A stretch of 64,000 nucleotides of DNA from Strix aluco (Eukaryota; Chordata; Aves; Strigiformes; Strigidae): assembly GCF_031877795.1 (NCBI RefSeq), contig NC_133958.1, positions 3,596,001 through 3,660,000 on the forward strand, written 5' to 3'. The first letter of the stretch is position 1. Every line of letters starts with the position of its first letter. This document shows, one piece after another, positions 52,994 to 64,000 of the stretch. A model generated the notes under the pieces. The model saw only the letters and a list, made by a program, of their open reading frames with translations. It was not told the origin of the DNA and searched no databases. The translations under genes and the position numbers were made by a program.

Positions 52994-53057
52994 ATGGCTT
53001 TCCTCCCTGGAAACTCCTCCGACTGCTCCAACTGCACCCACTCTGTGGGGCCTGTGA
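52971..53057 (+). promoter_or_regulatory. Upstream ORF overlapping the ADRA1A start codon
   Basis: An ATG at 52971, 23 bases before the receptor ATG, opens a 28-codon frame ending at TGA 53055-53057, in a different frame and overlapping the first about 20 codons of the receptor. Its context is weak (T at -3, A at +4), whereas the receptor ATG context is strong, so leaky scanning would be expected. The frame itself is directly visible; translation in vivo is inference. Confidence 0.45.
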
Positions 53058-53876
53058 ACATTTCAAAGGCCATTTTACTAGGTGTTATTCTAGGGGGGCT
53101 GATAGTTTTTGGGGTTTTGGGTAATATCCTGGTTATCCTCTCTGTAGCCTGCCACAGACATCTTCAGAGTGTTACCCACTACTATATAATTAACCTGGCT
53201 GTAGCTGACCTCCTCTTGACTTCCACTGTCCTGCCCTTCTCAGCTACTATGGAGATTTTGGGCTACTGGACATTTGGGAGAATCTTCTGCAACATCTGGG
53301 CAGCTGTAGATGTCCTTTGCTGCACTGCTTCCATTATGAGCCTCTGTATCATCTCGATAGACAGATACATCGGGGTGAGCTACCCACTGAGATACCCAAG
53401 CATAGTGACAGAGAAGAGAGGCCTCCTGGCCTTACTGTGTGTTTGGGCATTGTCTCTGGTGATATCAATTGGGCCTCTTTTTGGCTGGAAGGAACCAGCA
53501 CCAGAAGATGAGACAATCTGTCAAATCACTGAGGAGCCTGGCTACGTGTTGTTCTCTGCTCTAGGCTCCTTCTACCTCCCCCTGACTATTATCTTGGTGA
53601 TGTATTGCCGAGTGTATGTAGTGGCCAAAAGGGAAAACAAAGGTCTGACTTCTGGTCTGAAGACAGAGAGATCTCGTTCCGAAGAAGTGACTCTCCGGAT
53701 CCATCGTAAAAATGCTCCTGAAGGGAGCAGATCGGCATCTAACCCCAAGAGCAAGCATCATTTCTCAGTGCGTCTCCTCAAGTTCTCAAGGGAAAAGAAA
53801 GCTGCCAAGACCCTGGGAATAGTTGTGGGATGCTTCGTTCTCTGCTGGCTTCCATTTTTTGTAGTAATGCCACTTG
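52994..53876 (+). CDS. ADRA1A: Alpha-1A adrenergic receptor, first coding exon (partial CDS, residues 1-294)
   Basis: Encodes the N-terminal six helices of a class A GPCR for adrenaline and noradrenaline; the family couples mainly through Gq/11 to phospholipase C and calcium at the plasma membrane. Visible: N-glycosylation sequons at N7, N13 and N22; TM1 about 27-51 with N44; TM2 with D72; C99 and C176 for the TM3-ECL2 disulfide; amine-binding D106; DRY at 123-125; W151 in TM4; S188, S192 and P196 in TM5; a basic third loop about 212-272; TM6 with CWLP at 284-287. The subtype call rests on near-continuous resemblance to vertebrate alpha-1A, including the N-terminus and third loop. ATG 52994 has a strong ACCATGG context and an in-frame TGA at 52952-52954 with no ATG between; the longer open frame from 52967 begins with TTG and is not credible. 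The exon ends after the first base of a Gly codon at G|GTAAGT (donor from 53877), the position expected for this gene. TM7 and the tail lie in a later exon outside the window. No frameshift or missing key residue is seen. Confidence 0.97.
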
Positions 53877-55007
53877 GTAAGTAAAGCAAACCCCTCTACC
53901 TTATACAGCACCTTCCCTGGAGGGAGGGCCATGTTTGTGCCTGTGTACAATAATGCTGACCAGAAAAGCTCTAAGGAAATCATTTTCTATTGCAAAGCTG
54001 TCAAAATCAAAACATTCACCATCACAAAGCAGTGAACGTAAAAAATGAAAGTCTCAAATGAAACAAAACATCTCTGGTGATGATCAGCATAAAATTCTGA
54101 AAATAATGAAAAGGATTTAGTACTCTTTTTCCATATAGAAAATACTCTTTCAGAGCTCAGACTTATTTCTGACCAACTCTGCTATAGGAACAATATCTTT
54201 AGATGTGTGGGTTTATAGCTAAGTTTGCAGCCAGTTCTTCTGGTGATATAAAGATGTACAAGGTCAAGGTATAAATGCATTCAAGATCAAAATAGCTGTT
54301 CACAGACGTGGGGCCAGAACTCCTGGAGTGCTCAGCACCTAATATTTCCCACTATAAGGAAAAAAATCAGCTTCCTATCAGGAAATTCACACTGTGAGAT
54401 ACCATACTCCAAATGAAATGAATGTATTTTTTAATTTATTGTATGACCAGTCAGAAGACAGCAGTGAGGATCCTTCAAACTAATTTTATACTTCTCTGGC
54501 TTGCATCTATTGTGGAAAGCCACTGAGCCCACTGGCCAAACACTGGCTTCAACCACCATGCTGAATATGAATATTGATTCACCAGTTGTAATTCTAAAGC
54601 AGAGGAAAGTCAGGGATTTGTTCTGCTTTGTTATCACTGAAATGTAAAAAAGTAATTAGAATTTTAATTAAACCTTGCTCAGTCACCTTTGATGTGATTT
54701 CAGGACTTAAAAGCAGAATACTAATTTCATACCTACATGTGAGCGTGAGGTATGTATGTGGCACATCACACGGAAGTTTGCTCTGAAACAGCTGTACTAA
54801 GTATCAGTTTTTGAGACATGGAACCTCATATCTGTGACTTGCTCAATTTCAGTAACTTTTCTTATGGAAAGGGCTTATGCTGTACAGGAAAAATAAAGAA
54901 AGATTGTGGGGAAGTTTTAGCTAGTAACAGAAAAATGTGTACAATTAAGAAAAAGAAAGAACAGCCTTACCTAAACATGAAAAGAAAGATTTGGGGATTT
55001 TCTTTTC

Positions 55008-55021
55008 TTTTTTTTTTTTTT
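55008..55021 (+). repeat. Poly-T tract, 14 bases, in the ADRA1A intron
   Basis: Uninterrupted T run within a pyrimidine-rich stretch. No exon-like sequence follows it. Confidence 0.9.
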
Positions 55022-55709
55022 AAACCTTATAAAAAGCTGGCTTTTTTCCAGTTAACCTCTATTGAATTTACCAGGATTACCAGGTTGCTTCCCAAAAACC
55101 TGTTGCTAATGTTGCCATGTGAAAAGCCCCAAAACACAAAATCTTTTCTGCTGGTCAATGTTGGGAAGTGCTGGAGTAAGAGATGTAGATGTTTCATAAG
55201 GAGAAGCCCTGAAAGGCCTGGCTCGTGCTGTCCAGGATGTCAGCATGTTGGAATGCTGGTTGCCAAGATGTCTGAAACATACCCAAAAAGGGTTTGCGAG
55301 AACGCATTAAACACACTTCTTTTCATCTGCAAATGTGGTTGTCCACACAGAGCTGTTGTTAATTAATTTGCTTTGGGTTTAAGAAATTTTCTGGACTCAA
55401 GAGTGGCTTTGCATCTTTCTTTGATCCCTTATAAGGAAACTTCCTTGAGTTTAGTTTCCCTATCTTTGTGGGGTTACTATGTTATTTTTAAAGCATATAA
55501 TAAGTCTTTCAAAACCTATTTGCTACTTTTGTTTAAAGAGAGAAAACTATTAAACAGACAAGTGGCACAAAATAACATGTCTTTAAAAAAAAAAACAAGG
55601 AAACATCTTGAGACAGACTGTCCCACACAGACATGATCGCATATGGCACTCTACACCCATACCGTGCAGAACACTTTCCAGAAGTGTTCCACTGCCCAGT
55701 AACCATCGT

Positions 55710-55830
55710 CAGACCTATCCTGCAGACAGGTGAAGATAGGCATAGGGAGGAGAAGTGATCCCGCCAGGATCACGCAGCAGATTAGTGGCAGAGATCAAGC
55801 TTTCCAGCTATACACAGCACTGTGGCCAAA
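55710..55830 (+). mobile_element. MIR/CORE-type SINE remnant in the ADRA1A intron
   Basis: Shows the diverged order CCTGCAGACAGGTGAAGATA, AGAAGTGATCCCGCCAGGAT, CACGCAGCAGATTAGTGGCA, GAGATCAAGC, which parallels the MIR segment from 'acagatgaggaaactga' through 'gacttgcccaaggtcacacagctagtaagtggcagagc'. Sense orientation relative to ADRA1A. Confidence 0.6.
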
Positions 55831-58800
55831 GAGTTCCCAACACAGCTGGCCAAGAACTTTGTTGTGCAGAAGACCAGGTCTGCAGCTTTCTGGTTATGGG
55901 ATAGGCCTATAAATGGTCCCATCAGCTCACTTCTGTCATTTGTAGGAGTTGTAGCCTTTCAGAAGCATGCCCTCAACGAAGATGGCCCATTCTTAAACTG
56001 TGCTACACAAACCAATTCAAACAACTGGCAGGTGCTCGCCACTCTGTGCAGCAGAAGCTCCCAAAACATAAGTTTATTTTACTGTGATCTACAACACCTT
56101 CAAGATCCCCATATCTATTAACATCAACTCCACCAGCTGAGGTAGAACAGGCAACACCAGGCTTGTTAAAAATGTATAATAAATGGAGGTAGAAACTTGT
56201 GGGGTGTAGGTATGGGAAGGGCAAGGGTGGTAGAGGATATCAAGACGGGGATAGAGACATGACATCCATCATGGTAGATGCTGCTGAAAGCGACTGGAGA
56301 AACAGTTTGAGTATCCCTGCCATAAGACGATATCTTAATTGAAATCGGTATGTGAAGTTGCCAGTTGCAATCTGTGTGAGTGATGTCTTTCTTACCTTCT
56401 TAGATGGATGGAGTTTCATTCCAGACAAAGGGTCTGTTCAAAGGCTTTCAGTGCAGTAGTCCAATACACCTTCTTCTCACTTTACTTTGATGTTTGTGGA
56501 GTAAGCCAGGGAATGATAATCCTGTTGCATGAAGATAACTGAGGTTAAGATTTATTTTTCACTGCATGCTGGAGTGCAAACCCAGTTTTCACAAAACTTC
56601 TGTAAAAAAAAGTGTGTCAAAACAGCTGATTTCCCCTGGAAGAAGTCAGGTTTTCTCTTTTGAATGCACTTTCTCTCCCTCTTTAGAGAAGACCAGTGGA
56701 TCCGCTCTTAGTCTCAAAGCTTTTCTGTAAAAGCTTCTTTGAACTCAACAGGTCTTCACAAATGGTGTAGCAAAACCTTCCAAGTCCAAGCTCGAGTGTG
56801 TCCCAACTAGATCTGCAGTCTTTGTAGTGCCCTAATTAAAGCTCAGTTCCTCTCTAGACACATGGATTTCCTAGAGCAATGAGAGGGCCTTTGCCATGAT
56901 AGTTTAGGGAAGGCTTAGACCAACTGAAATGCAGGGTAAGAGGTAGTAATAGGCACCTAAATAGGAGTTTAAAGAGAGCCAGCAAGAACTGTGAGGTCCT
57001 TTGTCTATGCCCATTAGCCTCTATATACGACTCCTGTTCTTACTGAGCTTGAATTCTGGCTCTGCTCCACAGCAGTGGAAGTCTGATGCTATAAAGTTCT
57101 TTTTATTCTGCAAACCTTCCTCTGCATTGCTGTTACCCAAGAGAGACTGTAAACCTATTGCTGAATTAACCTTATTGGGGGAATTCTGCAAAGACTCTTC
57201 CTATAAATGTCATTACCTAACAGCAATCATGTCCAATACATTAATCCTAGTATTAGGATGTAAATAAAACTGTGTACATCCTCAGCTCTCTGCAATTGCT
57301 TCCCAAGCAGAAGATTTGCAGATATGTCCACCAAAATCTTCTCATTCTACACTAGGCACCCACCTTTCCATAGGATAAGCATACAAGGGATATATATTCA
57401 ACAGAAGGAAATGTTAATTTTCTGAATAAATTGCTTGCCTGTTTAGGAGCTCTAAATACTATCACTGGCTGCCACTTGTTTAGTAGAGGTTGATGTTTGC
57501 ACCAAGCAGACTACAAGAGCATCCTACCCCGTCCAGGTAGTTTATTATTCAGCCCTTCAGAGAAGGCAGTTGGAAGGGATGTTTCCTTGTCCACTTTAGG
57601 CTATTGCTCTCACGTATCATCTCCTACACCTGTTGCTTCATTTTCTTAGTCTCTTCTGCAACACTTAATCACCATATTTGCAACTGCTAGCCACTTACTA
57701 GTGACTTGAGCTTCCCCATTTAACAAGTTCTCATGTTAATTTACAGGCCAAGAATAGCTTTAAAAGCTTTTTAGTACCGACCTTCCCGCTTTGGTTACCC
57801 CATGCTTGGCTCCTTTCTCAAAGCTCTGAAGCACTCCATTCAAATAGCTGGGAGGAGTGCAAGCCAGGGGTCACCAAAACCTTCTTATCACCAAGTTTCT
57901 TTTTTTCAAGTGAGCTATAAAGTGAAACCCTGCCTCTCTTCTCAAAGTTCTTTAAGATCTTCTTTGACATGTTGCCAAAGTTTGTAAAGATCTTGGGGGA
58001 ATGAGGTGCCCTAAGGTAAGCAATATTGCTTTCCAGATTGGAGCACCCATATTCTCTTAGGCACCAGCAAACAGGGAGTACCTGAAGCTGAACTAGAAAC
58101 CTGAGAACAGGCTCCTGGAAGAACTTGAACATCAAGGAGCAGCAACAGCCAGGCTGCCCCAGGAGGAAGGAAAACCCAGGAACAGAAGGTGACAACAGCA
58201 CAGGCAGGAGCCATGTCCTCCCCAAAAGCGTGCGCTCCCCATATCTGAGCAGAAGCAGGCAGAGACAGCATCTATGACAGGTTCACCTGACGGTCCAGTA
58301 ATCACCAAACACAAACCAACAAAACAGAGGCAGGAAAGAACATACCTGAGCTTGTCTACATCACTCAAAGAGGGTTAATGAGAAGAGCCTGACCTTACAC
58401 ACAGCTCCCGTGGCAGGGGGCTTGTGGGTAGGAGCCAGAGATGAGGCTCATCGAGGCAATTAAGGCTTGTTGGGCCCTGGTCCTCCACAACAACAGCCTG
58501 CCACACAGCATGTTTCTTCCATTTCTGGTTTTTTTTTTCCCCTTGCAATTGCTAGAAAGGGATACAGACAGGTATAGAAAGAAATACTCAGAGCTAGAAG
58601 AGTCCTGAAACTCAGTGCATGCCCTCAACCTCAACATCACCTTGGGAAGTGGTGCCAGCTGACAGAGCAGACCATTTGCTGTAGCTGGAAGACACTTACG
58701 GTCGCTCTGGGAATTTTTCAGAAGGTTTGTTTTCAACAACATAGATGACAGTGCTTGGAGGTTGTTTTGAGGTGAAACATGCACAGAACTGAAGGAAAAA

Positions 58801-61800
58801 AGAAAAAGGGCTGGGGTATTATTACAGAAATGGTCCTAAGCTGGGATCGATGGTTCATCTTAACAAACCCTCAGAAGCAAACAAACTCACAGAACTTTGT
58901 TGTTCGCTTTCTGCGGCAAGCTATCTTCATTCTATCTGGTTGTAGATGTTGTGTTCAGAAACAGAAAGAAGGAAAAAGGCAAAGTCTGAGCCGGGATCTC
59001 ACAGGAGAAAAAACAATCCATACTACTAAAACTGGGCAAGGGAGAGGAAGGCTTTTAGCATTTGTCAATCATTCTCATGATGAAGAGAGCAGAAAAGAGG
59101 ATACGCTGGAGGGTATTTATATTTGTAGTAGAGTAGTAAATTAGTCTTGAGAGCTGACACAAACACTGTCAAGGGAATCCTCTAATCCTGTCTACGTGCC
59201 TGTCTGTAGCTGGTTCCTAATTACTATTTTGTGGTTGTTTTTTAAATGGAGTCAAAGAGAATGACTCTTTACTTTCAGTAGAGGTAATCTAGAAAAATAA
59301 AATGTATTTTTCTATCTCTACCATTGATGCAATATCTCAGGAGGTCACAAGGTGAGGAGTAGGAACATGCACTGACAGCTGGAGATCGGTGGATTTATCT
59401 CTATTTTCCTGTGAGGTTTGCATTTGTTGTGTATATCATCACTTGTTATGTGTTTTAATAAGGTGGTTGATTTAACTATGGCACCTTGCTTGGGCTCCAG
59501 AGGCATGCGTTCATACCCAGTCCACTCAGCTGTAATGGGAAACTTAATTTTGGAATCAAAGATGGCCAGACATGACAGAAAAGCTGCAGTTGTCCATGTG
59601 TTATCAGATACAGAAATTAATTTACCTTAATCACGCTGCTAAGGCAGAATTGACCTGTCCTCCTCTATGTTGCAGTGCTGGGACAACACAGAGCTTCCAC
59701 TTTGTCTGTTAGGGTACAGTATTTCCCAAAGGCTGTGCTTCAAGGACCCATCTGATTTTTGGTGAAAAATGTATCAGGTATAGCTTTATGGCCTCTTGCC
59801 CTTTCCAAGACCATCTGAGTCTCTATTCAATGTGTTCTCCTGCCAGAATATTTTCAGATCAACTCCCATGGTTTCTGGATAAGCCATCCTGCATCCTGCC
59901 CACTTACCGTCCAAGGAACTGGGCTTCAGACCATGATCCTTTGTTATTGTGAACCAGAATATGACAGACTCAGGTCAGGGAAGTAGAGCCGGGGTCTCAG
60001 TTTCACCCATACCTTACCACAGCAGGAATTCAAATACCTGCTACTGTCCTGAAGTTTATACCCTGCAATTCTCTCTGTTTCCTACCTACCGACTCCTTCA
60101 GACAGTGGTGTTTTAATGAGCAAAATCTGGGAACACCATTTCAGAGTAACACACAGGCTCCAGCTGGTGTGAGATTCTGAGAGCGGTTTAAATACGTTTT
60201 TTAGGGTCTTTTGGGGGCACGAAAAGGCAGTGCTCTTGATTCATCCATTCCCCATCGTTTAAGCAGCAGTATAATGGGAATTGCCATGGTGTGAGGTTCA
60301 GCAGTGAGCTGGGATCCCTGAGCAACAGGTTAACTGTAGGTGCTGAATAGAAAGTCACCAATTTCCTGCAGAAGCAAGACAATTTTGATTGACGATAGTG
60401 AAGCAATGGGTAGTATTGCGTTATCCTGTGAAGGGAGTGTTAAAGGAAAGGTGTTTACATGATGGGAGGGTAAGTGCTGATGGGGAAAATAAGGAAGAGA
60501 AAGCAGTTGTTTTCCTGAGAAGCAGCACTGTGTAGAATTGCAGCAGCCTTCCAGGGAATCACTATCCTGGCATTTCCCCATACAGAAGGTAAATAGCTTA
60601 ACTCCTTTTCATGAATCACCTCTTTTTTTCTTTAGAATTGCATAGATGGTCTCATAGTAGTAAATATAAACACGGGATCCTCCTGTCCCTCCTACCCCTT
60701 TACTTGGAGGGCAGAGAGTAAGGCAAGCAGCCCATGCACTCCCTCGACATCATCATGGCTGGGTTGTCCAGATATTCAGAGAAACAAGAATCTGAATCCC
60801 CTTTCTTTTTGTTGTTCAGCTGATAATAATATAACAAAATAAAATTAATAAAAGCTGTGACAACCTAATGCTCAACATAGTTTTCATATCAGAAAATGCT
60901 GAACTCCAGCCATGGAGGAAATATTCACAGAGCTAGATTCCCCCCACTAGTATTTCAGTGTGTTTCCTCAGCAACAAAAAGAAAAAAAAATTTTAAAAGG
61001 GAAAAAAAATACAGAATAAAGCCCCAGCTCATTCTCTAGAGCACAGGTCAGGGAGAAGAGGGGTGTTTACACTGCTTGAATCATGGAGCACAAGTGTGTG
61101 TGTTAAGCCATTGAATGGGGAGAAAATAAGCAATGAATATAAACGGCCAAGATATTTCCTTGGCAAGTTTTATTTTTTTGCTAATCACAAGGGGCATTTT
61201 TCATAAACACAGACTGGAAAGGCTTTGTTGGTCTAGGCTGATAACTCAGCTGCACCAAAGCCAATGGCAAAGCTCCCGCTGACATCCCTGTGGCCAGCAT
61301 TTCTCCACCATTACCGAGTCCTGAAACGTTGTGTCCCACTGCCTCATAACACAGCAAAGCAGCCGAAGGAATTGGCGATATTAATAGTCATTTACACAGA
61401 AAACAAGAGAGAGAAAGCAGAGTTAGTGGTGCTGTTCCATGATTCATTTCCATGGCTCTCCTGCATGCAATAGCTGTCAGAGAAGGTTTGTCCTTGTCTT
61501 AAAAATGTTCCTGCTTTGTGTAGTCACCACTTTCCAGTCCCTGGAATAAATGAATCAAGAATGTAATTTTTCACTCATTTTCAAACGTCATGGCACAATT
61601 TAGGATTTGTTAGTGATTGAAAGGCAATGAGTGATTCTCCCACCTCACCCAGCAAATATCAGCATTCGTCTTCAGTTTGGATACCTAAGGGAGAGATACT
61701 CAGCTTTTGCTGAAGATAATTCCTGTATTGCTAACCCCAAGGATTCCAAAATCACGACTAACAACCACATAGTGACAAACTCATGAGACAGGCTGAGATA

Positions 61801-64000
61801 GACTCATCTTTTCAAACTATTCTCTGACCCACTCGCTTGCCGTTTTTTTAATTTTTAAAAGAAAGCTAAGATGTTGTTGTAAGTGCATGACTCCAAGAGC
61901 GAGGGCTTCGGGACTAATATCAAATATCTTAAAAATGTGAGCAACAAGATCCAGAATCATTCCACTGCAGCAACAACATGGGAGCTGGAATTTCAACGAC
62001 AATGCAATTGATTTGTAAAACAATGTGATTATTTGGGTTTACATGGGTAACAAAACCTCAGTTTACCTTCCCATGGTTTTTTATCAGCTTTCTAAATCTG
62101 CAGCTGTCCACAGTGAATCTGGAAATAGTTGCTTGCTGAGATGTTTGCTCTTTGCCAGAAATATCATCTATCGTAAGTGGGTACAATATGAAACAGAGCA
62201 TAAATTAGGTCTGAAAAAAACCAAATAATCGGAGCAACATTCCCAGACTGACCCATTCCTGCTGCCTGTCCTTTCCACCTCTCACCTGTGTCCAAACACC
62301 CACACCCTCCTGATGCCCCAGAGACCTGAATTCAGGCCCTTGTGAAGGAAACAAAACTCTCACTCCCTTCTACATCTGTTTATTATGGGTCAGGGATATC
62401 TAGGCGCAAAGTCACTCTCATTTTCCCCCTGAATCAGCCACAATATTCCAGGCCCTGGGACAGGCACAGCTGTAAACGTGCAAGACTTGCCAAATGCAGA
62501 CTTTTACCCTTCCTCGGTCTATGAGCCACTGTTCTGCATTTGGTGCCTTAATTTGATTGTACAAAACCCAGAAGCATTTCCTACTGTTCCAGGGTTCTTT
62601 GATCCCACTTTTTGTTCCCACAAAAAATACTTTCCATAAGAGAGCAGCGGGGTGAGACGTGCTGGGAGAGCATATATGTACAGAGTGCAGCTGGTGCATG
62701 TCTGCAGCAATACATATATATATAAAAATACACTTTCCAGAGGGTGGTTTGTGTTTTGACCTGAGATGCAGTGTAGAATGCCAGTCTTATGGAGTAAAGT
62801 TCAGTGCTAACACTGAGCTTGGGAACACAAGATGTAACACATTTATCAATGTTTGTAGACCAAACTGCCTCACGAGAGATCTAGGGTGCCCCTGGTACAG
62901 TTAATCTGTGTGGGGACATCAGGGCTCCTCTGGGCTTCACCCTCTGGGTCCACATGCTCTGGAATAGCTGCGGCTTGACCCCTTTAGGGCAGATCCCAGG
63001 ACCTGAGTTTTAAGTTTTGCCTCCCTGTAAACCAGACCACTATCCCTGTTTCCAGTTTGCTGTGAGAGTACAGAAGTGTAGTTCCTATAGGTCAGAGGTG
63101 AGAGATGCTGGGATTTTTGTTTGACTTCCGTGCAAGGTTTAAACTGGGTACTTCTCCTGATTCCCCAGTAACATAACACTAACAAACACAGTTGGGTTGG
63201 CTGCTCACAAGGTGCGCAGGCACTGCTGTTGTCTGCTGGGCAGAGGTTGCAGCTGCTCACTCCTAGGTGCTGCAGGCAGCTGCTCACTGCACTCTCTGAA
63301 TACACAGGCATGACTGCTTTGCAGGGTACCACTGGTCTCATCACGTATGGCTCCAGCCCTGATCTCACCCAGTGTAGCCGTACCCCCTGCCTGCCTTTTC
63401 CTCTGCTCCGACTCAATCACCAGATTTGTGACATACAACATAAAAAGGGAAAAAAAGTAACAAACCTAAACAGAGCTGCAAGATTTAGTAGCCGAGATGG
63501 ATTTTTACACCACTATGGGTCCATGGGTCACAAAAATGTATGGGATCTTATTCCCATGGTGCTGACAGAGATGATACAGAGTAAACAAATAACACAGTTT
63601 CTGTAGTCTGGCAGCTTCTAAATCTCTCTTTGCTGTCCATCAGTGAAACAATGCACGATATCAGTACTGGTTTTTAAACAACCTATAATTAAGCAGCTCT
63701 AACTTCTGACAAATGCCAAAGTCAAATTACATCTTTGTGACTGAATTGGCACTTACTCACCAGGAGGTACATGGAAAAACTTATCTCTCAGATCTGAAGA
63801 AACTTCGAGTCGACAAACAGGAAAATGAATGATTAGGGAAGGGAATGCAATCCTGACATTTTCAGGGGTGAGCGATGAAATACTTAATGGCAAAGGATCT
63901 CAGGAGGCTAATAGTACATTTTATTTTATTTAATTTTCATATACCAAGCAATTGAATTGTGCTACTGACACTTGAGAGTCCTCAACCTTTTGAAAACAAA

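Larger units (their letters stand above)
53877..64000 (+). other. ADRA1A: ADRA1A intron after coding exon 1 (partial, at least 10.1 kb)
   Basis: Starts with the consensus donor GTAAGT at 53877-53882. I looked for the exon that would encode TM7 (an NPxxY-type motif) and the cysteine-containing tail and found nothing matching on the + strand, so the intron runs off the window. It contains a poly-T tract (55008-55021), a MIR-like SINE remnant (about 55710-55830) and otherwise unique-looking AT-rich sequence. The short open frames here have no recognisable domains. Confidence 0.85.

Noticed and set aside
53877..53884. Receptor frame continuing to a stop just after exon 1
   Set aside because: The extra residue and stop are read through the GTAAGT splice donor; known alpha-1 receptors splice here to the TM7 exon.
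62700..62730. ATATAT run
   Set aside because: Too short and ordinary to list as a repeat feature.

Overview
This looks like vertebrate, most probably avian, nuclear DNA. The clearest sign is a CR1 (chicken repeat 1) LINE remnant of the type abundant in birds, at about 49284-50004 on the minus strand. Recognisable repeats are otherwise few, which also fits a bird. Crocodilians and turtles carry CR1 too and cannot be fully excluded.

Only one protein-coding gene segment can be supported. It is the first coding exon of the alpha-1A adrenergic receptor gene (ADRA1A), + strand, 52994-53876. It encodes residues 1-294 plus one base of codon 295, from the extracellular N-terminus through transmembrane helix 6, and ends at a consensus GTAAGT donor. 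The rest of the gene (helix 7 and the C-terminal tail) is not visible in the next 10.1 kb, so the window ends inside the intron.

Bases 1 to about 52.9 kb are a gene desert upstream of ADRA1A. The many short open frames there are scattered over both strands, lack domain resemblance and flanking splice structure, and are best read as chance frames. The desert does hold some structure: a GC-rich but CpG-poor block with a G-quadruplex motif (about 1640-2095); an isolated compact CpG island (about 5407-5700) with no recognisable gene; a perfect 34-bp AT-rich palindrome (27647-27680); a pair of adjacent hairpins (29553-29621); a decayed MIR/CORE-type SINE (about 38030-38145); and a SINE-like remnant next to an ancient CR1-like remnant (about 47612-48190). 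The younger, multiply frameshifted CR1 copy lies about 3 kb upstream of the receptor exon. Another MIR-like remnant lies in the ADRA1A intron (about 55710-55830).

The most interesting combination is regulatory. ADRA1A exon 1 is preceded by a good-looking splice acceptor (AG at 52878-52879), its immediate 5' flank is CpG-poor, and the only CpG island in the window lies about 47 kb upstream. A distant alternative first exon, or an unannotated long noncoding RNA promoter, is therefore possible. This is inference and needs transcript data. I see no evidence of an undescribed multi-gene system, CRISPR array, RNA gene or virus-derived gene in this window.
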